Shown piece by piece: positions 15,347-23,963 of a stretch of 64,000 nucleotides of DNA (the first letter of the stretch is position 1; the number at the start of each line of letters is the position of its first letter). This stretch comes from Micromonospora sonchi (lineage in GTDB: Bacteria; Actinomycetota; Actinomycetes; Mycobacteriales; Micromonosporaceae), in the NCBI RefSeq assembly GCF_014646235.1, contig NZ_BMNB01000005.1, forward strand, positions 124,001 to 188,000, given 5' to 3'. The position numbers were made by a program, and so were the translations under genes. The notes under the pieces were generated by a model. It saw only the letters and a list, made by a program, of their open reading frames with translations. It was not told where the DNA came from and searched no databases.

Positions 15347-16132
15347 GTGAACGTGATTCCCGGCACCGCCGTGGGCGCGGCCCGTCGGTTCGCCGGCGGC
15401 GCCGCGCTGCTGCTGCGCGGCATCGGTCTGTACGTGCGCAGTCCCGGCCTGATGCTGCTGGGCGTGGTGCCGGCGCTGATCTCCGGCGCGCTCTTCCTCG
15501 CCGCGTACGCCACCCTGCTGTTCTTCGTCGGTGACCTGGCGGCCGCGGTGACCCCGTTCGCCGACGACTGGTCGGCGGCGGCCCGAAGCGTGGTCCGGGT
15601 GATCGCGGCGCTGGCCTTCCTCGGCCTCGGCGGGCTGCTCATGGTGCTCACCTTCACCGCCGTCACCCTGGTCGTCGGCGATCCGTTCTACGAGAAGATC
15701 TCCGAACGGGTGGAGGAGCGGTACGGCGGCACACCCGACTCCGTCGAGGTGCCGTTCTGGCCCTCGCTGCGGCGCAGCATCGCCGACTCGCTCCGCCTGA
15801 TGGCACTGGCCGTGCTGATCGGCATCCCGCTCTTCGTGGCCGGCTTCATCCCGCTGGTCGGGCAGACCGTGGTCCCGGTGATCGGCGCGGCGGTGGGCGG
15901 CTGGCTGCTCGCCGTGGAGTTGGTGGGCGCACCCTTCTACCGACGGGGCAAGCGGCTGCCGGACCGTCGCGCCGCGCTGAAGGCCGATCGCCCCACCGCA
16001 CTCGGCTTCGGGGTGGCGGTCTTCGTCTGCTTCCTGATCCCGCTCGGGGCCGTCCTGCTCATGCCGGCCGCGGTGGCTGGCGCCGCCCTGCTGGCCCGCC
16101 GCTCGCTCGGCCAACCGATCACGGAGGACTGA
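15347..16132 (+). CDS. EI24 domain-containing membrane protein
   Basis: Membrane protein of 261 residues of the EI24/CysZ-like family, with hydrophobic helices at about 30-60, 80-105, 160-180 and 220-250. CysZ members import sulfate in proteobacteria; in actinobacteria the role is unestablished. The GTG at 15347 is 7 bases after a TAGGCT box (15334-15339), supporting a leaderless start; the open frame extends upstream to 15314 but without a plausible start signal. No sulfate-assimilation genes are nearby, so I do not assign transport specificity. Confidence 0.8.
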   Translation: MNVIPGTAVGAARRFAGGAALLLRGIGLYVRSPGLMLLGVVPALISGALFLAAYATLLFFVGDLAAAVTPFADDWSAAARSVVRVIAALAFLGLGGLLMVLTFTAVTLVVGDPFYEKISERVEERYGGTPDSVEVPFWPSLRRSIADSLRLMALAVLIGIPLFVAGFIPLVGQTVVPVIGAAVGGWLLAVELVGAPFYRRGKRLPDRRAALKADRPTALGFGVAVFVCFLIPLGAVLLMPAAVAGAALLARRSLGQPITED

Positions 16133-16255
16133 CGCCCGAGGCTCGGCTGCCCGAGGCTCGGCTGGTGCGCTTCGGCGCCGACACCCATGCCACCGCCGAA
16201 CGAGTGCCGGCGGCCGGCTGACTCCGACCGTCGCGCGGGTGCCTGCGGGCCGCGG

Positions 16256-16369
16256 CTACCGGTCGCGGTTGGATCTGCTCACGAAATACCAGGCCAGGCC
16301 GGCGACAAGCGCGACGGACGCGATGACACAGAGCAGCGTGGTGACGTGCCACGGCCGGAGAGCACCCAT
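16256..16369 (-). CDS. Small single-pass membrane protein (37 aa)
   Basis: Short open frame encoding a hydrophobic helix (residues about 8-30: HVTTLLCVIASVALVAGLAW) flanked by a Trp-containing N-terminus and a charged SRSNRDR tail, typical of one-pass membrane peptides with the basic end in the cytoplasm. The ATG at 16369 is the natural first codon; upstream sequence in frame is Arg/Ala-rich and unlike protein. The composition and topology make it credible, but there is no neighbour to suggest a role. Confidence 0.5.
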   Translation of the reverse strand: MGALRPWHVTTLLCVIASVALVAGLAWYFVSRSNRDR

Positions 16370-16429
16370 ACCGCGCACTGTAGCCAGCGCATGCTCGCCG
16401 GCGGCGTCCCGATCTCCGTCGGGTGCACT

Positions 16430-16665
16430 CGGCGCTGCTGGCAGCCGGCGGCGAAAATCTGCTGCGCTTCCTCGTCGGTACGCACCCACTGCGCCGCGTC
16501 GGCCGGCCCGGCTCGCAGGACGCCTCGACACACCCGGCTCCATCGTCCGGTTGCCACCAGGTGCCGCACTTTGGCCGGGGTCAACTCGGCGGTCGCCCGT
16601 GCCCAGCTGAGCACCCCTGCCTGCCCGAAGAGCAGCCACTGCAGCGCGTCCGCGTCGCCCCTCAC
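16430..16665 (-). pseudogene. Remnant of an AbiEi/DUF559-type protein N-terminus
   Basis: From a GTG at 16665 the frame reads DADALQWLLFGQAGVLSWA, then ELTPAKVRHLVATGRWSRV and CRGV, closely resembling the N-terminal winged-helix of actinobacterial AbiEi-antitoxin/DUF559 proteins. After about 75 residues the resemblance is lost and no DUF559 nuclease-like domain follows, so this is a truncated relic. It begins 5 bases downstream of the Rid-family gene's stop. Confidence 0.55.
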
Positions 16666-16669
16666 GGGG

Positions 16670-17080
16670 TCAGGAGGCCGGGACGGTGGCGATCGCCTCG
16701 ACCTCGACGAGTTGGTCGGCGTAGCCCAGCACGGCCACTCCGAGCAGGGTGCTCGGCGGATCGTGGTCGCCGAACGCGTCCCGGACCACTTCCCAGACCG
16801 TGACCAGGTCATCCCGCCGGGACGAGGCCACGTACACCGTGGTCTTGACCACGTCGGTGAGGGTCGCGCTGCCAGCGGCGAGGGCGGTCGTCAGGTTGGC
16901 CATCACCTGCCGGGCCTGGGCGGTGTAGTCGCCTGGGGCGACCGTCTGCCCGTCGGCGTCCAACGGGCAGGCGCCAGCGGTGAAGAGCAGGCGGGCGGAC
17001 GGGTCGACGGTGGCCAGGTAGGCGTACTCGGCGACGTCGGAGAGCACGGGAACGTGCGGCAGTCGTACCGGATGGGACAT
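16670..17080 (-). CDS. Rid/YjgF-family protein
   Basis: Small trimeric-type Rid protein of 136 residues. RidA members deaminate reactive enamine/imine intermediates of PLP enzymes. The fold motifs are visible (FTAGACPLDADG, QARQVMANL, VVKTTVYVAS, VEVEAIA). The arginine that precedes the V-E-V-E strand in active RidA is absent here (LGYADQLVEVEAIA), so this is probably a Rid subfamily member without the classical deaminase activity. ATG at 17080. Repeat copy 3 lies immediately upstream, on the promoter side. Confidence 0.85.
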   Translation of the reverse strand: MSHPVRLPHVPVLSDVAEYAYLATVDPSARLLFTAGACPLDADGQTVAPGDYTAQARQVMANLTTALAAGSATLTDVVKTTVYVASSRRDDLVTVWEVVRDAFGDHDPPSTLLGVAVLGYADQLVEVEAIATVPAS

Positions 17081-17119
17081 GCACGGCAGGCTAACCGCCT
17101 CGGATGGCCGCGGCGACTT

Positions 17120-17175
17120 GTTAATAAGGGGCCCTTCCTCTACCGCAGGCGTTAATAAGGGGCCCCTCCTTACAC
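17120..17175 (-). repeat. Dimeric GGAAGGGCCCCTT repeat, copy 3
   Basis: Inverted relative to copy 1. Half units 17120-17138 and 17151-17169. Read on the minus strand it starts GTGTAAGG two bases after the stop codon of the LacI-family gene, in that gene's orientation. Confidence 0.9.
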
Positions 17176-17176
17176 C

Positions 17177-18184
17177 TCAGGCGGAGTCGCGGATGATCAA
17201 TTCGGTGGGGAGGATGAGGGCCGGCTCGACCGCCTCGCCGGCGGCGAGGCGCAGCAGCAGTCGGGTGCCCTGCCGGCCGAGTTCCACGATCGGTTGCCGG
17301 ACGGTGGTCAGCGGCGGATCGGTGTAGGCGGCGGTCTCGATGTCGTCGAACCCGATCACCGCGACGTCCTCCGGCACCCGCCGTCCCGCCTCGCGCAGCG
17401 TACGCAGGGCGGCGTGCGCCATCAGGTCCGAGGCGGCGAAGACGGCGTCCAGGTCGGGGTGGGCGGCGAGCAGTTCACGCATCGCCGCCGCCCCGGACTC
17501 GCGGGTGAAGTCGCCGACCGCCACCATCTCCGGCAGCCCGGCGGCGGCCACCGTGTCCCGGTAGCCGGCCAGCCGTTCGATCCCGGCGACCATGTCCTGC
17601 GGGCCGGCGATGGTGGCGATCCGTCGCCGGCCGCTGTCGATCAGGTGCCGTACCGCCCGGGTCACCCCGCCGACCTGGTCGACGTCGATGTACGGCACGT
17701 CGGCCCCGTCGAGCGGCCGGCCGCTGCACACCACCGGGATGCCCAGCGCGGCGAGCTTGGCGGGCAGCGGGTCGGCGCCGTGCAGCGAGGCGAACAGCAC
17801 CCCGTCGACGTGCCGGCCGGTGGTGTACCGCTCGACCCGCTCGTGCCCGGCCGGCGAGCCGGCCAGCATCAGCACGAGCTGCTTGTCGGCGGCCTCCAGT
17901 TCCTGCGCCGCGCCCCGGATGATGCCGGGAAAGACCTGGTCGTCGGAGAAGACCCGGGTGGCCTCCTCGGGCATGACCAGGGCGATCGAGTCGGTCCGTT
18001 GGGTGACCAGAGTGCGGGCGGCCAGGTTCGGCACATACCCGAGCTCGGCGACCGCCTGGCGGACCGCCTCCTGGATCGGCTCGGCGACCGTGGTCGAGCC
18101 GTTCACCACCCGGGAAACAGTGGCCCGGGAGACCCCGGCCCGCCGTGCCACCGCTTCCAGAGTGGGCCGTTGCGCCCCCGTCAT
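17177..18184 (-). CDS. cebR: LacI-family regulator of the cellobiose operon (CebR-like)
   Basis: LacI-family repressor of 335 residues: N-terminal HTH and hinge (TLEAVARRAGVSRATVSRVVNG; residues about 6-50) and a periplasmic-binding-type sensor domain (about 65-330). It is the last gene of a five-gene operon with a sugar ABC transporter and a GH1 beta-glucosidase, and the operon promoter holds two GAGAGCGCTCTC-type palindromes. This matches the Streptomyces CebR system, whose operator is TGGGAGCGCTCCCA and whose inducer is cellobiose. The sugar identity here is inferred by analogy. ATG at 18184 is chosen; a GTG at 18199 is in frame. Confidence 0.8.
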   Translation of the reverse strand: MTGAQRPTLEAVARRAGVSRATVSRVVNGSTTVAEPIQEAVRQAVAELGYVPNLAARTLVTQRTDSIALVMPEEATRVFSDDQVFPGIIRGAAQELEAADKQLVLMLAGSPAGHERVERYTTGRHVDGVLFASLHGADPLPAKLAALGIPVVCSGRPLDGADVPYIDVDQVGGVTRAVRHLIDSGRRRIATIAGPQDMVAGIERLAGYRDTVAAAGLPEMVAVGDFTRESGAAAMRELLAAHPDLDAVFAASDLMAHAALRTLREAGRRVPEDVAVIGFDDIETAAYTDPPLTTVRQPIVELGRQGTRLLLRLAAGEAVEPALILPTELIIRDSA

Positions 18185-18203
18185 AGGAACTACCACCACC
18201 TCG

Positions 18204-19577
18204 TCACAGCCCGTTCCGGGAGATCACCTCCTGGTACCACCGGGCGCTGGACTTCGGGGTACGCCGCTGGGTGAGGTAGTCGACGTGCACGATCCCGAAC
18301 CGCTTTCGGTACCCCTCGGCCCACTCGAAGTTGTCCAGCAACGACCATACGAGATAGCCACGTAGGTCGACGCCGCGGGAGATGGCGTCGTGTGCCGCGC
18401 GCAGATGACCGTCGAGGTAGGCGATCCGATCGGAGTCCTGCAAGGGGCTGGTCACGTCCGTCGCCGCCTTGTCCGGGAACGCGGCGCCGTTCTCGGTGAT
18501 CAGCAGCGGCGTACCCGGATAGTCGGTGGAGATCCGTTCCAGCAGCCGGGTCAGCCCAGCCGGTTCGATCATCCAACCCATGTCGGTCAGCGGCCCGACC
18601 GGCGGCAGGAACTCCACCGCGCCCTCGGTACCCGGGAACGTGCCGCCGCCGCCGGCGCCGTCCGGTCGCCCGGCCACGTAGGTCGGCGCGTAGTAGTTGA
18701 TGCCGAGCAGGTCGAGCGGCGCAGCGATGATCTTCTCGTCGCCGTCCCGCACGAACGTCGGCTCGACCATCCGGGCGACATGTTCCCGGATGTCGTCCGG
18801 ATACCCGCCGGCCAGCAACGGGTCGAGGAAGATCCGGTTCTGCAGGCCGTCGACCAGGCGTACCGCCGCGGCGTCGGCCGCACTCGTCGGGTCGGCTGGG
18901 CGTACGTCGGCGGGGTTGAGGGTGATGCCGACCCGGCCGGCGCCGGCCGCGCGCAGCGCCTGGGTCGCCAGGCCGTGCGCGAGCAGCAGATGGTGTACGG
19001 CGGCGAAGGCGGCAGCCGGGTCCTGACGCCCTGGCGCGTGCACCCCGCTGCCGTAGCCGAGGTACGCCGAGCACCACGGTTCGTTGAGCGTCGTCCAGGT
19101 GCCGATCCGGTCACCGAGGCGGGCGTAGACGGCGGAGGCGTAGGTGGCGAAGTGCTCGGCGGTTTCCCGAGCGGCCCAACCGCCGCGATCCTCCAGCGTC
19201 TGCGGCAGGTCCCAGTGGTAGAGGGTGATGATCGGATCGATGCCCCGGCCCAGCAACGCGTCGGTGAGCCGATCGTAGAAATCCAGGCCGCGCGGGTTGA
19301 CCGGGCCGCTGCCGTCCGGCTGGATCCGGGGCCAGGACACCGAGAAGCGGTACGCCTGCAACCCCAGCTCGGCCATCAGCGCCACGTCGTCGGCGTACCG
19401 GTGGTAGTGGTCGCAGGCGACGTCGCCGGTGTGCCCGGCGTGGACCTTGCCGGGCGTACGGCTGAAGGTGTCCCAGATCGACTCGCCGCGCCCGTCGTCG
19501 CGGGCCGCGCCCTCGATCTGGTACGCCGCGGTGGCCGCACCCCAGAGAAAGTTGTCGGGAAATCGAAGTTCACTCAC
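18204..19577 (-). CDS. bglC: GH1 beta-glucosidase (BglC-like)
   Basis: Cytoplasmic family-1 glycoside hydrolase of 457 residues, normal family length, no signal peptide. The acid/base glutamate E166 (TTLNEPW) and nucleophile E362 (LITENG) are both in place, with [15 protein letters not shown] at the N-terminus. It would split imported cellobiose or other beta-glucosides to glucose. GTG at 19577 overlaps the permease stop (GTGA). In Streptomyces the equivalent BglC follows cebG, as here. Confidence 0.92.
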   Translation of the reverse strand: MSELRFPDNFLWGAATAAYQIEGAARDDGRGESIWDTFSRTPGKVHAGHTGDVACDHYHRYADDVALMAELGLQAYRFSVSWPRIQPDGSGPVNPRGLDFYDRLTDALLGRGIDPIITLYHWDLPQTLEDRGGWAARETAEHFATYASAVYARLGDRIGTWTTLNEPWCSAYLGYGSGVHAPGRQDPAAAFAAVHHLLLAHGLATQALRAAGAGRVGITLNPADVRPADPTSAADAAAVRLVDGLQNRIFLDPLLAGGYPDDIREHVARMVEPTFVRDGDEKIIAAPLDLLGINYYAPTYVAGRPDGAGGGGTFPGTEGAVEFLPPVGPLTDMGWMIEPAGLTRLLERISTDYPGTPLLITENGAAFPDKAATDVTSPLQDSDRIAYLDGHLRAAHDAISRGVDLRGYLVWSLLDNFEWAEGYRKRFGIVHVDYLTQRRTPKSSARWYQEVISRNGL

Positions 19578-20407
19578 GCCTTGACCGCACCTTCCATGAT
19601 GCCGCCGATGATCTGGCGGCCGAACAGGACGAAAACCAGCAGCAGCGGCAGCGTGGCGATGGCCGTACCGGTGAACACCTGGGACATGTCCTGGTAGTAG
19701 CCGTCGGACAGGGCCCGCAACGACAGCTGCACCGTGGGATTTTCCGGGTCGTTGAGCACCGCGTACGGCCACAGGAAGTCGTTCCACGTGGTCATGAAGG
19801 TGAGCAGGCCGAGCACGGCGGCGGCCGGACGCAGCGCTGGCACCACCACGTTCCAGTAGATCCGGGCGGTGCCGCAACCGTCCACCCGGGCCGCCTCGAT
19901 CAGCTCGGTGCTGACCGCCTGGCCGGCGTACTGCCGCATCATGAACACCCCGAACCCGGTGACCAGCGCGGGCAGGATCACTGCGGGTAACCGGTCGTTG
20001 AGGTTGAACTTCGTCATCAGCATGTACAACGGGATGACGCCGAGCTGGGTGGGCACCATCATGGTCGCGATGATGACCATCAGCAGTGCGTTGCTGCCCC
20101 GGAACCGTAGCTTGGCGAAGGCGAAGCCGGCCAGGCTGGAGAAGAGAACCACGGAGACGGTGACCGTGATCGCCACGATCGCCGAGTTGATCAGCCCGGC
20201 CAGGAAGTACGCGTCGGTGTTGCCGAACAGCCGGGCGATGTTGGCGCCCAGATTGTCGCCCGGGGTCACCGGCGGGGGCAGCTGTCCCATCGCGTCGCTG
20301 GAGCGGCTGGCCACCACGAACATCCAGTAGATCGGAAAGATGGACAGGACCCCGGCGGCGATCAGCGCGCCGTAGGTGAGCGGGCTGGCCCGCCACAGCT
20401 TGCTCAT
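19574..20407 (-). CDS. cebG: Sugar ABC transporter permease (CebG-like)
   Basis: MalG-type inner-membrane permease of 277 residues with six hydrophobic helices. The ATPase-contact EAA loop is visible at about [18 protein letters not shown]. It pairs with the CebF-like permease; the start overlaps that gene's stop by 4 bases (ATGA). No ATPase is encoded in the operon, which is usual for this class because the shared ATPase MsiK serves it from elsewhere. Confidence 0.9.
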   Translation of the reverse strand: MSKLWRASPLTYGALIAAGVLSIFPIYWMFVVASRSSDAMGQLPPPVTPGDNLGANIARLFGNTDAYFLAGLINSAIVAITVTVSVVLFSSLAGFAFAKLRFRGSNALLMVIIATMMVPTQLGVIPLYMLMTKFNLNDRLPAVILPALVTGFGVFMMRQYAGQAVSTELIEAARVDGCGTARIYWNVVVPALRPAAAVLGLLTFMTTWNDFLWPYAVLNDPENPTVQLSLRALSDGYYQDMSQVFTGTAIATLPLLLVFVLFGRQIIGGIMEGAVKA

Positions 20408-21411
20408 CGCGCCGCCCCCTTCCGCTGGCCGACCCGCGGGCGGGCACCGGCGCCGAGCCGGCGGATGATCAGCACGTTGATCGCCGCCACGATGGCGATC
20501 AGGGCGAAGAGCAGCCAGGCCACCGCCGAGCCGTAGCCGAAGTTGTAGTAGGGCGCGAAGGCGTTCTCGAACATGTACATGGTCAGTGTCTGTGATTCGC
20601 GCAGCGGTCCGCCCCGGATCGCGTTGGTGCCGGAGTGGAACAGCCGGGGTTCGGTGAACAGCTGGAGTCCGCCGATGGTGGAGATGATGACGCAGAAGAT
20701 GATCGTCGGCTTGAGCAGCGGCACGGTGACCGACCAGAACTGTCGGGCGCGGTTCGCGCCGTCGATCGCGGCCGCTTCGTACATGTCGCGGGGGATGGCC
20801 TGCATGGCGGCGAGGAAGATCAGCGCGTTGTAGCCGGTCCACCGCCAGTCGACCATGGCCGAGATGGCCACCCAGGAGGCGAACCGGTCGGATTTCCACT
20901 CGATCCCGTCGAGGCCGATCAGGTCGAGCAGCCAGTTGACCATGCCGAACTCGCGGCCGAACAACACTCCGAACACGATCGCCACGGCGGCGGTGGAGGT
21001 CACGTTGGGGATCAGCACCGTCATCCGCCAGCCGGTCCGGAACCGCAGCTGCCGGTTGAGCAGGTTGGCCAGCCAGAGCGCCAGGAGCAGCTGCGGCGCC
21101 GTGCTGATGACGAAGATGCCGAGGGTGTTGACCACCGAGTGCCAGAAGTCGCCGTCGGCCAGCAGTCGGGTGTAGTTGTCCGTACCGATGAAGGTGGGGT
21201 TGCTGCCGAGCAGGTCCCAGTCGTGCAGCGAGACCCAGAAGGTGTACGCCAGCGGCCAGGCCCCGAAGATCGCGAAGACCACGAAGAACGGGGCGATGTA
21301 GAGGTAGGGCGAGTACTTCGCGTCGATCCGGCTGAGCCGGCCGGTCCGCGCCGGCCGGGACCGGCCCGATGCCGGCGTGGCCGGCGGTCGCGCGTCGAGC
21401 TGCAACGCCAT
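20404..21411 (-). CDS. cebF: Sugar ABC transporter permease (CebF-like)
   Basis: MalF-type permease of 335 residues with an N-terminal cytoplasmic stretch and six helices; the EAA loop reads [23 protein letters not shown] at 21411 has an AAAGGAG Shine-Dalgarno; an in-frame start at 21432 is less likely. It is separated from the binding-protein gene by 110 bases containing a hairpin, a common arrangement that lets the binding protein be made in excess. Confidence 0.9.
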   Translation of the reverse strand: MALQLDARPPATPASGRSRPARTGRLSRIDAKYSPYLYIAPFFVVFAIFGAWPLAYTFWVSLHDWDLLGSNPTFIGTDNYTRLLADGDFWHSVVNTLGIFVISTAPQLLLALWLANLLNRQLRFRTGWRMTVLIPNVTSTAAVAIVFGVLFGREFGMVNWLLDLIGLDGIEWKSDRFASWVAISAMVDWRWTGYNALIFLAAMQAIPRDMYEAAAIDGANRARQFWSVTVPLLKPTIIFCVIISTIGGLQLFTEPRLFHSGTNAIRGGPLRESQTLTMYMFENAFAPYYNFGYGSAVAWLLFALIAIVAAINVLIIRRLGAGARPRVGQRKGAAR

Positions 21412-21462
21412 GACCCGTTGACTCCTTTCCACGCCCCGCCCGCGCCGACCCAGGGGCGGTCA

Positions 21463-21482
21463 CCACGCGTCGACCGGCGTGG
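21463..21482 (-). terminator. Intercistronic hairpin between cebE and cebF
   Basis: CCACGC-N8-GCGTGG stem-loop in the 110-base gap after the binding-protein gene. It may stabilise the cebE message or attenuate read-through into the permease genes. Confidence 0.4.
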
Positions 21483-21521
21483 CGGAGCCTGGATCGGCGG
21501 GGGCGGGAGCCGTCGGGCCGG

Positions 21522-22823
21522 TTACTTGGCGGCGGCCTTCTTGGCGTTGGCGATCGCGTCCTGCCAACCCTGGTCGGGGTTGCGCTGGCCCAGCTCGACG
21601 GTGCGGACCGCGTTCTCCACCTCGGTGCGTACGGCCTGGTTCTTCGGGCCCATGTAGACCGGCTTCAGGGTCTTGGCGCCCGCCCCGAAGATCTTGCCGA
21701 CCGGGGCCTCGGAGAAGTACGCGTTGGTGGCGTCGGTGATCGCGGGGTCGTCCAGCGCCTGCGGCGAGGAGGGCAGCGGGCCCTTGGCCTTGAAGGCGCC
21801 GATGTGCCCCTGGGCGCTGGTCAGGAACTTGACCAGCTTGATGGCCTCCTCCTGGTGCTTGCTCTGGCGCGGCACGGCCAGGTGCGAGCCGCCCCAGTTG
21901 CCGCCGTCGCCCGGCACCCGGGCGATGTCCCACTTGCCCTTGGCCTCCGGGCCGGCGTTGCCCTCGATCACCCCGGTCATCCAGGCGGGGCAGGCGATGG
22001 TGGCGAACTTGGACTGCTTGAAGGCGGAGACCCACTCCTCGGACCAGGAGCCGTACTTGCCGGACAGGCCGGCGTTGATGATGTTCATGGTGATGTCCCA
22101 GGCCTGCTTGACGGCCGGGTTGCTCTCCACCACGAGGTTGTCGCCGGTGTCGTAGTAGTGGTAGCCCTGCGCGTTGCCGGCGGTCTGGAGCACGATGGTG
22201 TTGAACGTGTTGGTGGCCGCGTCGAGGAACGAGGCGCCGGTGTTCGCCGCCTTGAACTTCTCGCCGACGGCGATGTAGCCCTCCCAGGTCGGCCAGAGCT
22301 TGGACACCTCTTCGCGGTCGGTGGGTAGCCCGGCCTTGGCGAACAGGTCCGTGCGGTAGCACATGGCCATGCCGCCGACGTCGGTACCGAGCCCGATCAG
22401 CTTCTGGCCGTCGGCGGTGAGCCCCTGGTTCCACTTCCACTCCAGGAAGTTGCCCTTGAGCTCGGCGGCCCCGTGGTCGAGCAGGTTGACGAAGTTGTCC
22501 GGGTTGGCCTTGTACTCGACCATCAGGCCCTCTTCGATGGCGACGACGTCACCGGCGCCCTTGCCCGCGGCGAGCCACTGGGTCAACTTCGGTGAGTACT
22601 CGTCGAGGTTGCCGCCGGTGCCCCGTTCGACGATCTTCACACCGGGGTTGGCGTCCATGTACTCCTGGTAGAGCTGCTCGTAGCCGAACTGCCCGAAGAC
22701 GTCGACGGTGAGCGTTATCTTGCCGTCCCCGGCGTCGTCGCTGCTGCAACCGCTGCTGACGAGCAGCGCGCCGGCGGCGGCCAGGGCGACCGCGGCGAGG
22801 CGGTGGCGTGGAAATGTGCCCAT
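21522..22823 (-). CDS. cebE: Sugar ABC transporter substrate-binding lipoprotein (CebE-like)
   Basis: Extracytoplasmic family-1 solute-binding protein of 433 residues. It has a lipoprotein signal peptide: basic start MGTFPRHR, hydrophobic stretch, lipobox V-S-S-G-C with C26 as the lipid-anchored residue, then an acidic SSDDAGDG linker. The mature domain has the usual two-lobe pattern with a late YMGPKNQAVRTE segment. First gene of the cellobiose-type operon. ATG at 22823; the open frame continues upstream but across the operator region. Cello-oligosaccharide specificity is inferred from the operon. Confidence 0.9.
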   Translation of the reverse strand: MGTFPRHRLAAVALAAAGALLVSSGCSSDDAGDGKITLTVDVFGQFGYEQLYQEYMDANPGVKIVERGTGGNLDEYSPKLTQWLAAGKGAGDVVAIEEGLMVEYKANPDNFVNLLDHGAAELKGNFLEWKWNQGLTADGQKLIGLGTDVGGMAMCYRTDLFAKAGLPTDREEVSKLWPTWEGYIAVGEKFKAANTGASFLDAATNTFNTIVLQTAGNAQGYHYYDTGDNLVVESNPAVKQAWDITMNIINAGLSGKYGSWSEEWVSAFKQSKFATIACPAWMTGVIEGNAGPEAKGKWDIARVPGDGGNWGGSHLAVPRQSKHQEEAIKLVKFLTSAQGHIGAFKAKGPLPSSPQALDDPAITDATNAYFSEAPVGKIFGAGAKTLKPVYMGPKNQAVRTEVENAVRTVELGQRNPDQGWQDAIANAKKAAAK

Positions 22824-22867
22824 TGTCCTGGTGACCCCTCTCAGGTCGGGTGGTGTCGGATGGGTCT

Positions 22868-22925
22868 GAGAGCGCTCTCGCGTAGCCTGCGGCCCCCGCC
22901 GGCCGGTGTCAAGAGAGCGCTCTCT
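22868..22925 (-). promoter_or_regulatory. Twin CebR-type operators of the ceb operon
   Basis: Two perfect palindromes: GAGAGCGCTCTC (22868-22879) and AGAGAGCGCTCTCT (22912-22925), centres 45 bases apart, upstream of the binding-protein gene. Both share the AGCGCT core of LacI/CebR operators. Two sites about four helical turns apart would allow looping by a tetrameric or paired repressor. Confidence 0.75.
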
Positions 22926-23019
22926 CGTCGGGGTCACAGAACGGCCACGGCCCCAGCGCCCTCCCGACCCCATGCAGGACGCCCGCCGCGGGTGGGGTGG
23001 GCTGGGGCCGCCGTTACGC

Positions 23020-23060
23020 CGGAATGGCGGCTACCGACTTGTCTGGTAACCGCCATTCCG
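23020..23060 (-). terminator. Strong hairpin downstream of MDMPI gene
   Basis: CGGAATGGCGGCTACC and its complement (one G-U pair) form a 16-bp stem with a 9-base loop, 69 bases beyond the stop of the mycothiol-type gene and upstream of the ceb operators. No T-run follows, as often in actinobacteria. It would insulate the ceb promoter from read-through. Confidence 0.7.
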
Positions 23061-23128
23061 TCGGAACGGTGTTGATCAATGGGGCGTAGGTCGGGTATGG
23101 GCGACGCGGGTGCCCGGCCGGCGTGGGG

Positions 23129-23893
23129 TCAGCCGGTGCGTACCCCGTCGAGCAGGGCACGGTCGCCGACGACGCTCAGCGTGTCGAAGCTGACCCGGCC
23201 CCAGAGCGCCAGCAACAGGTCGCTCGCCGTGCCGCTGACGTGCACCCGGGCAGGGTGTTCGTCGTGATCGAGGATGGTGCCGGTGTCCAGCAGGGCCACC
23301 CCCTCGCCGCGCAGCCGCAGGAACCATTCCTGGGCGGCGTCGGTCGCGCTCAGCCGGACCACCCCGCGCCACTGCCCGCTCGCCTTCCGCCGGCCTGCCG
23401 GCAGCCAGGTGTCCAGCACCTCGCTCACCCCGTCGGCCGCGAGCTTCGCCTCGACCGGCTCACCGGCGGCGATGGCCAGCTGAGCGTCCCAGCGGTGCAC
23501 CGCCGTCTCGTGCGCCATCCGGCGCGGCCAGAAGCTGGCCTTTTTCGGTTGTGGCGCCCAGTTCCACGCCGGTGCCTCCGGGTCGAGGGACTCGAAGAGC
23601 GCCATCAGTTCGTCGTACGCCTGCTGCCACTGCTGCGCGGCGGTGACCCCCGGCGTGGGCTCGGGCCGCTGCGACCGGGGTTGCTCCGGCGGCGTGTTCT
23701 CGCCCGACCCGGCGATGGTGCGCACCCACTGATAGGTGCCCGCGAGATGCAGGGCCAGGTCGGTCACCGTCCAGCCGGGGCAGGACAGCACCGGTGTCTC
23801 GGGCGGGGCCTCGGCCACCGCGGCGGCGAACGCCGGGCCCTCCGCCCGGAGCGCGCCGATCCAGAAGTCCTTGGTGCCGTGCATTCTGCTCAT
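23129..23893 (-). CDS. Maleylpyruvate isomerase-type mycothiol-dependent family protein
   Basis: DinB-fold protein of 254 residues, MDMPI N-terminal domain family (TIGR03083-like). Visible features are CPGWTVTDLALHLAGTYQWV and the MAHETAVHRWDAQLA helix, whose histidines form the metal site in this fold. Members include mycothiol-dependent isomerases and transferases; the reaction here is unknown. Mycothiol synthesis is supported by mshA nearby. ATG at 23893 has GGAGG at 6 bases; other ATGs lie at 23899 and 23881. Confidence 0.85.
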   Translation of the reverse strand: MSRMHGTKDFWIGALRAEGPAFAAAVAEAPPETPVLSCPGWTVTDLALHLAGTYQWVRTIAGSGENTPPEQPRSQRPEPTPGVTAAQQWQQAYDELMALFESLDPEAPAWNWAPQPKKASFWPRRMAHETAVHRWDAQLAIAAGEPVEAKLAADGVSEVLDTWLPAGRRKASGQWRGVVRLSATDAAQEWFLRLRGEGVALLDTGTILDHDEHPARVHVSGTASDLLLALWGRVSFDTLSVVGDRALLDGVRTG

Positions 23894-23963
23894 CGCCATC
23901 CTCCCGGGGGTGACCGGGCCACCTGTGGGTGCCACGGCTGCCCCTCAGCCTAGGGTGAAAGAC

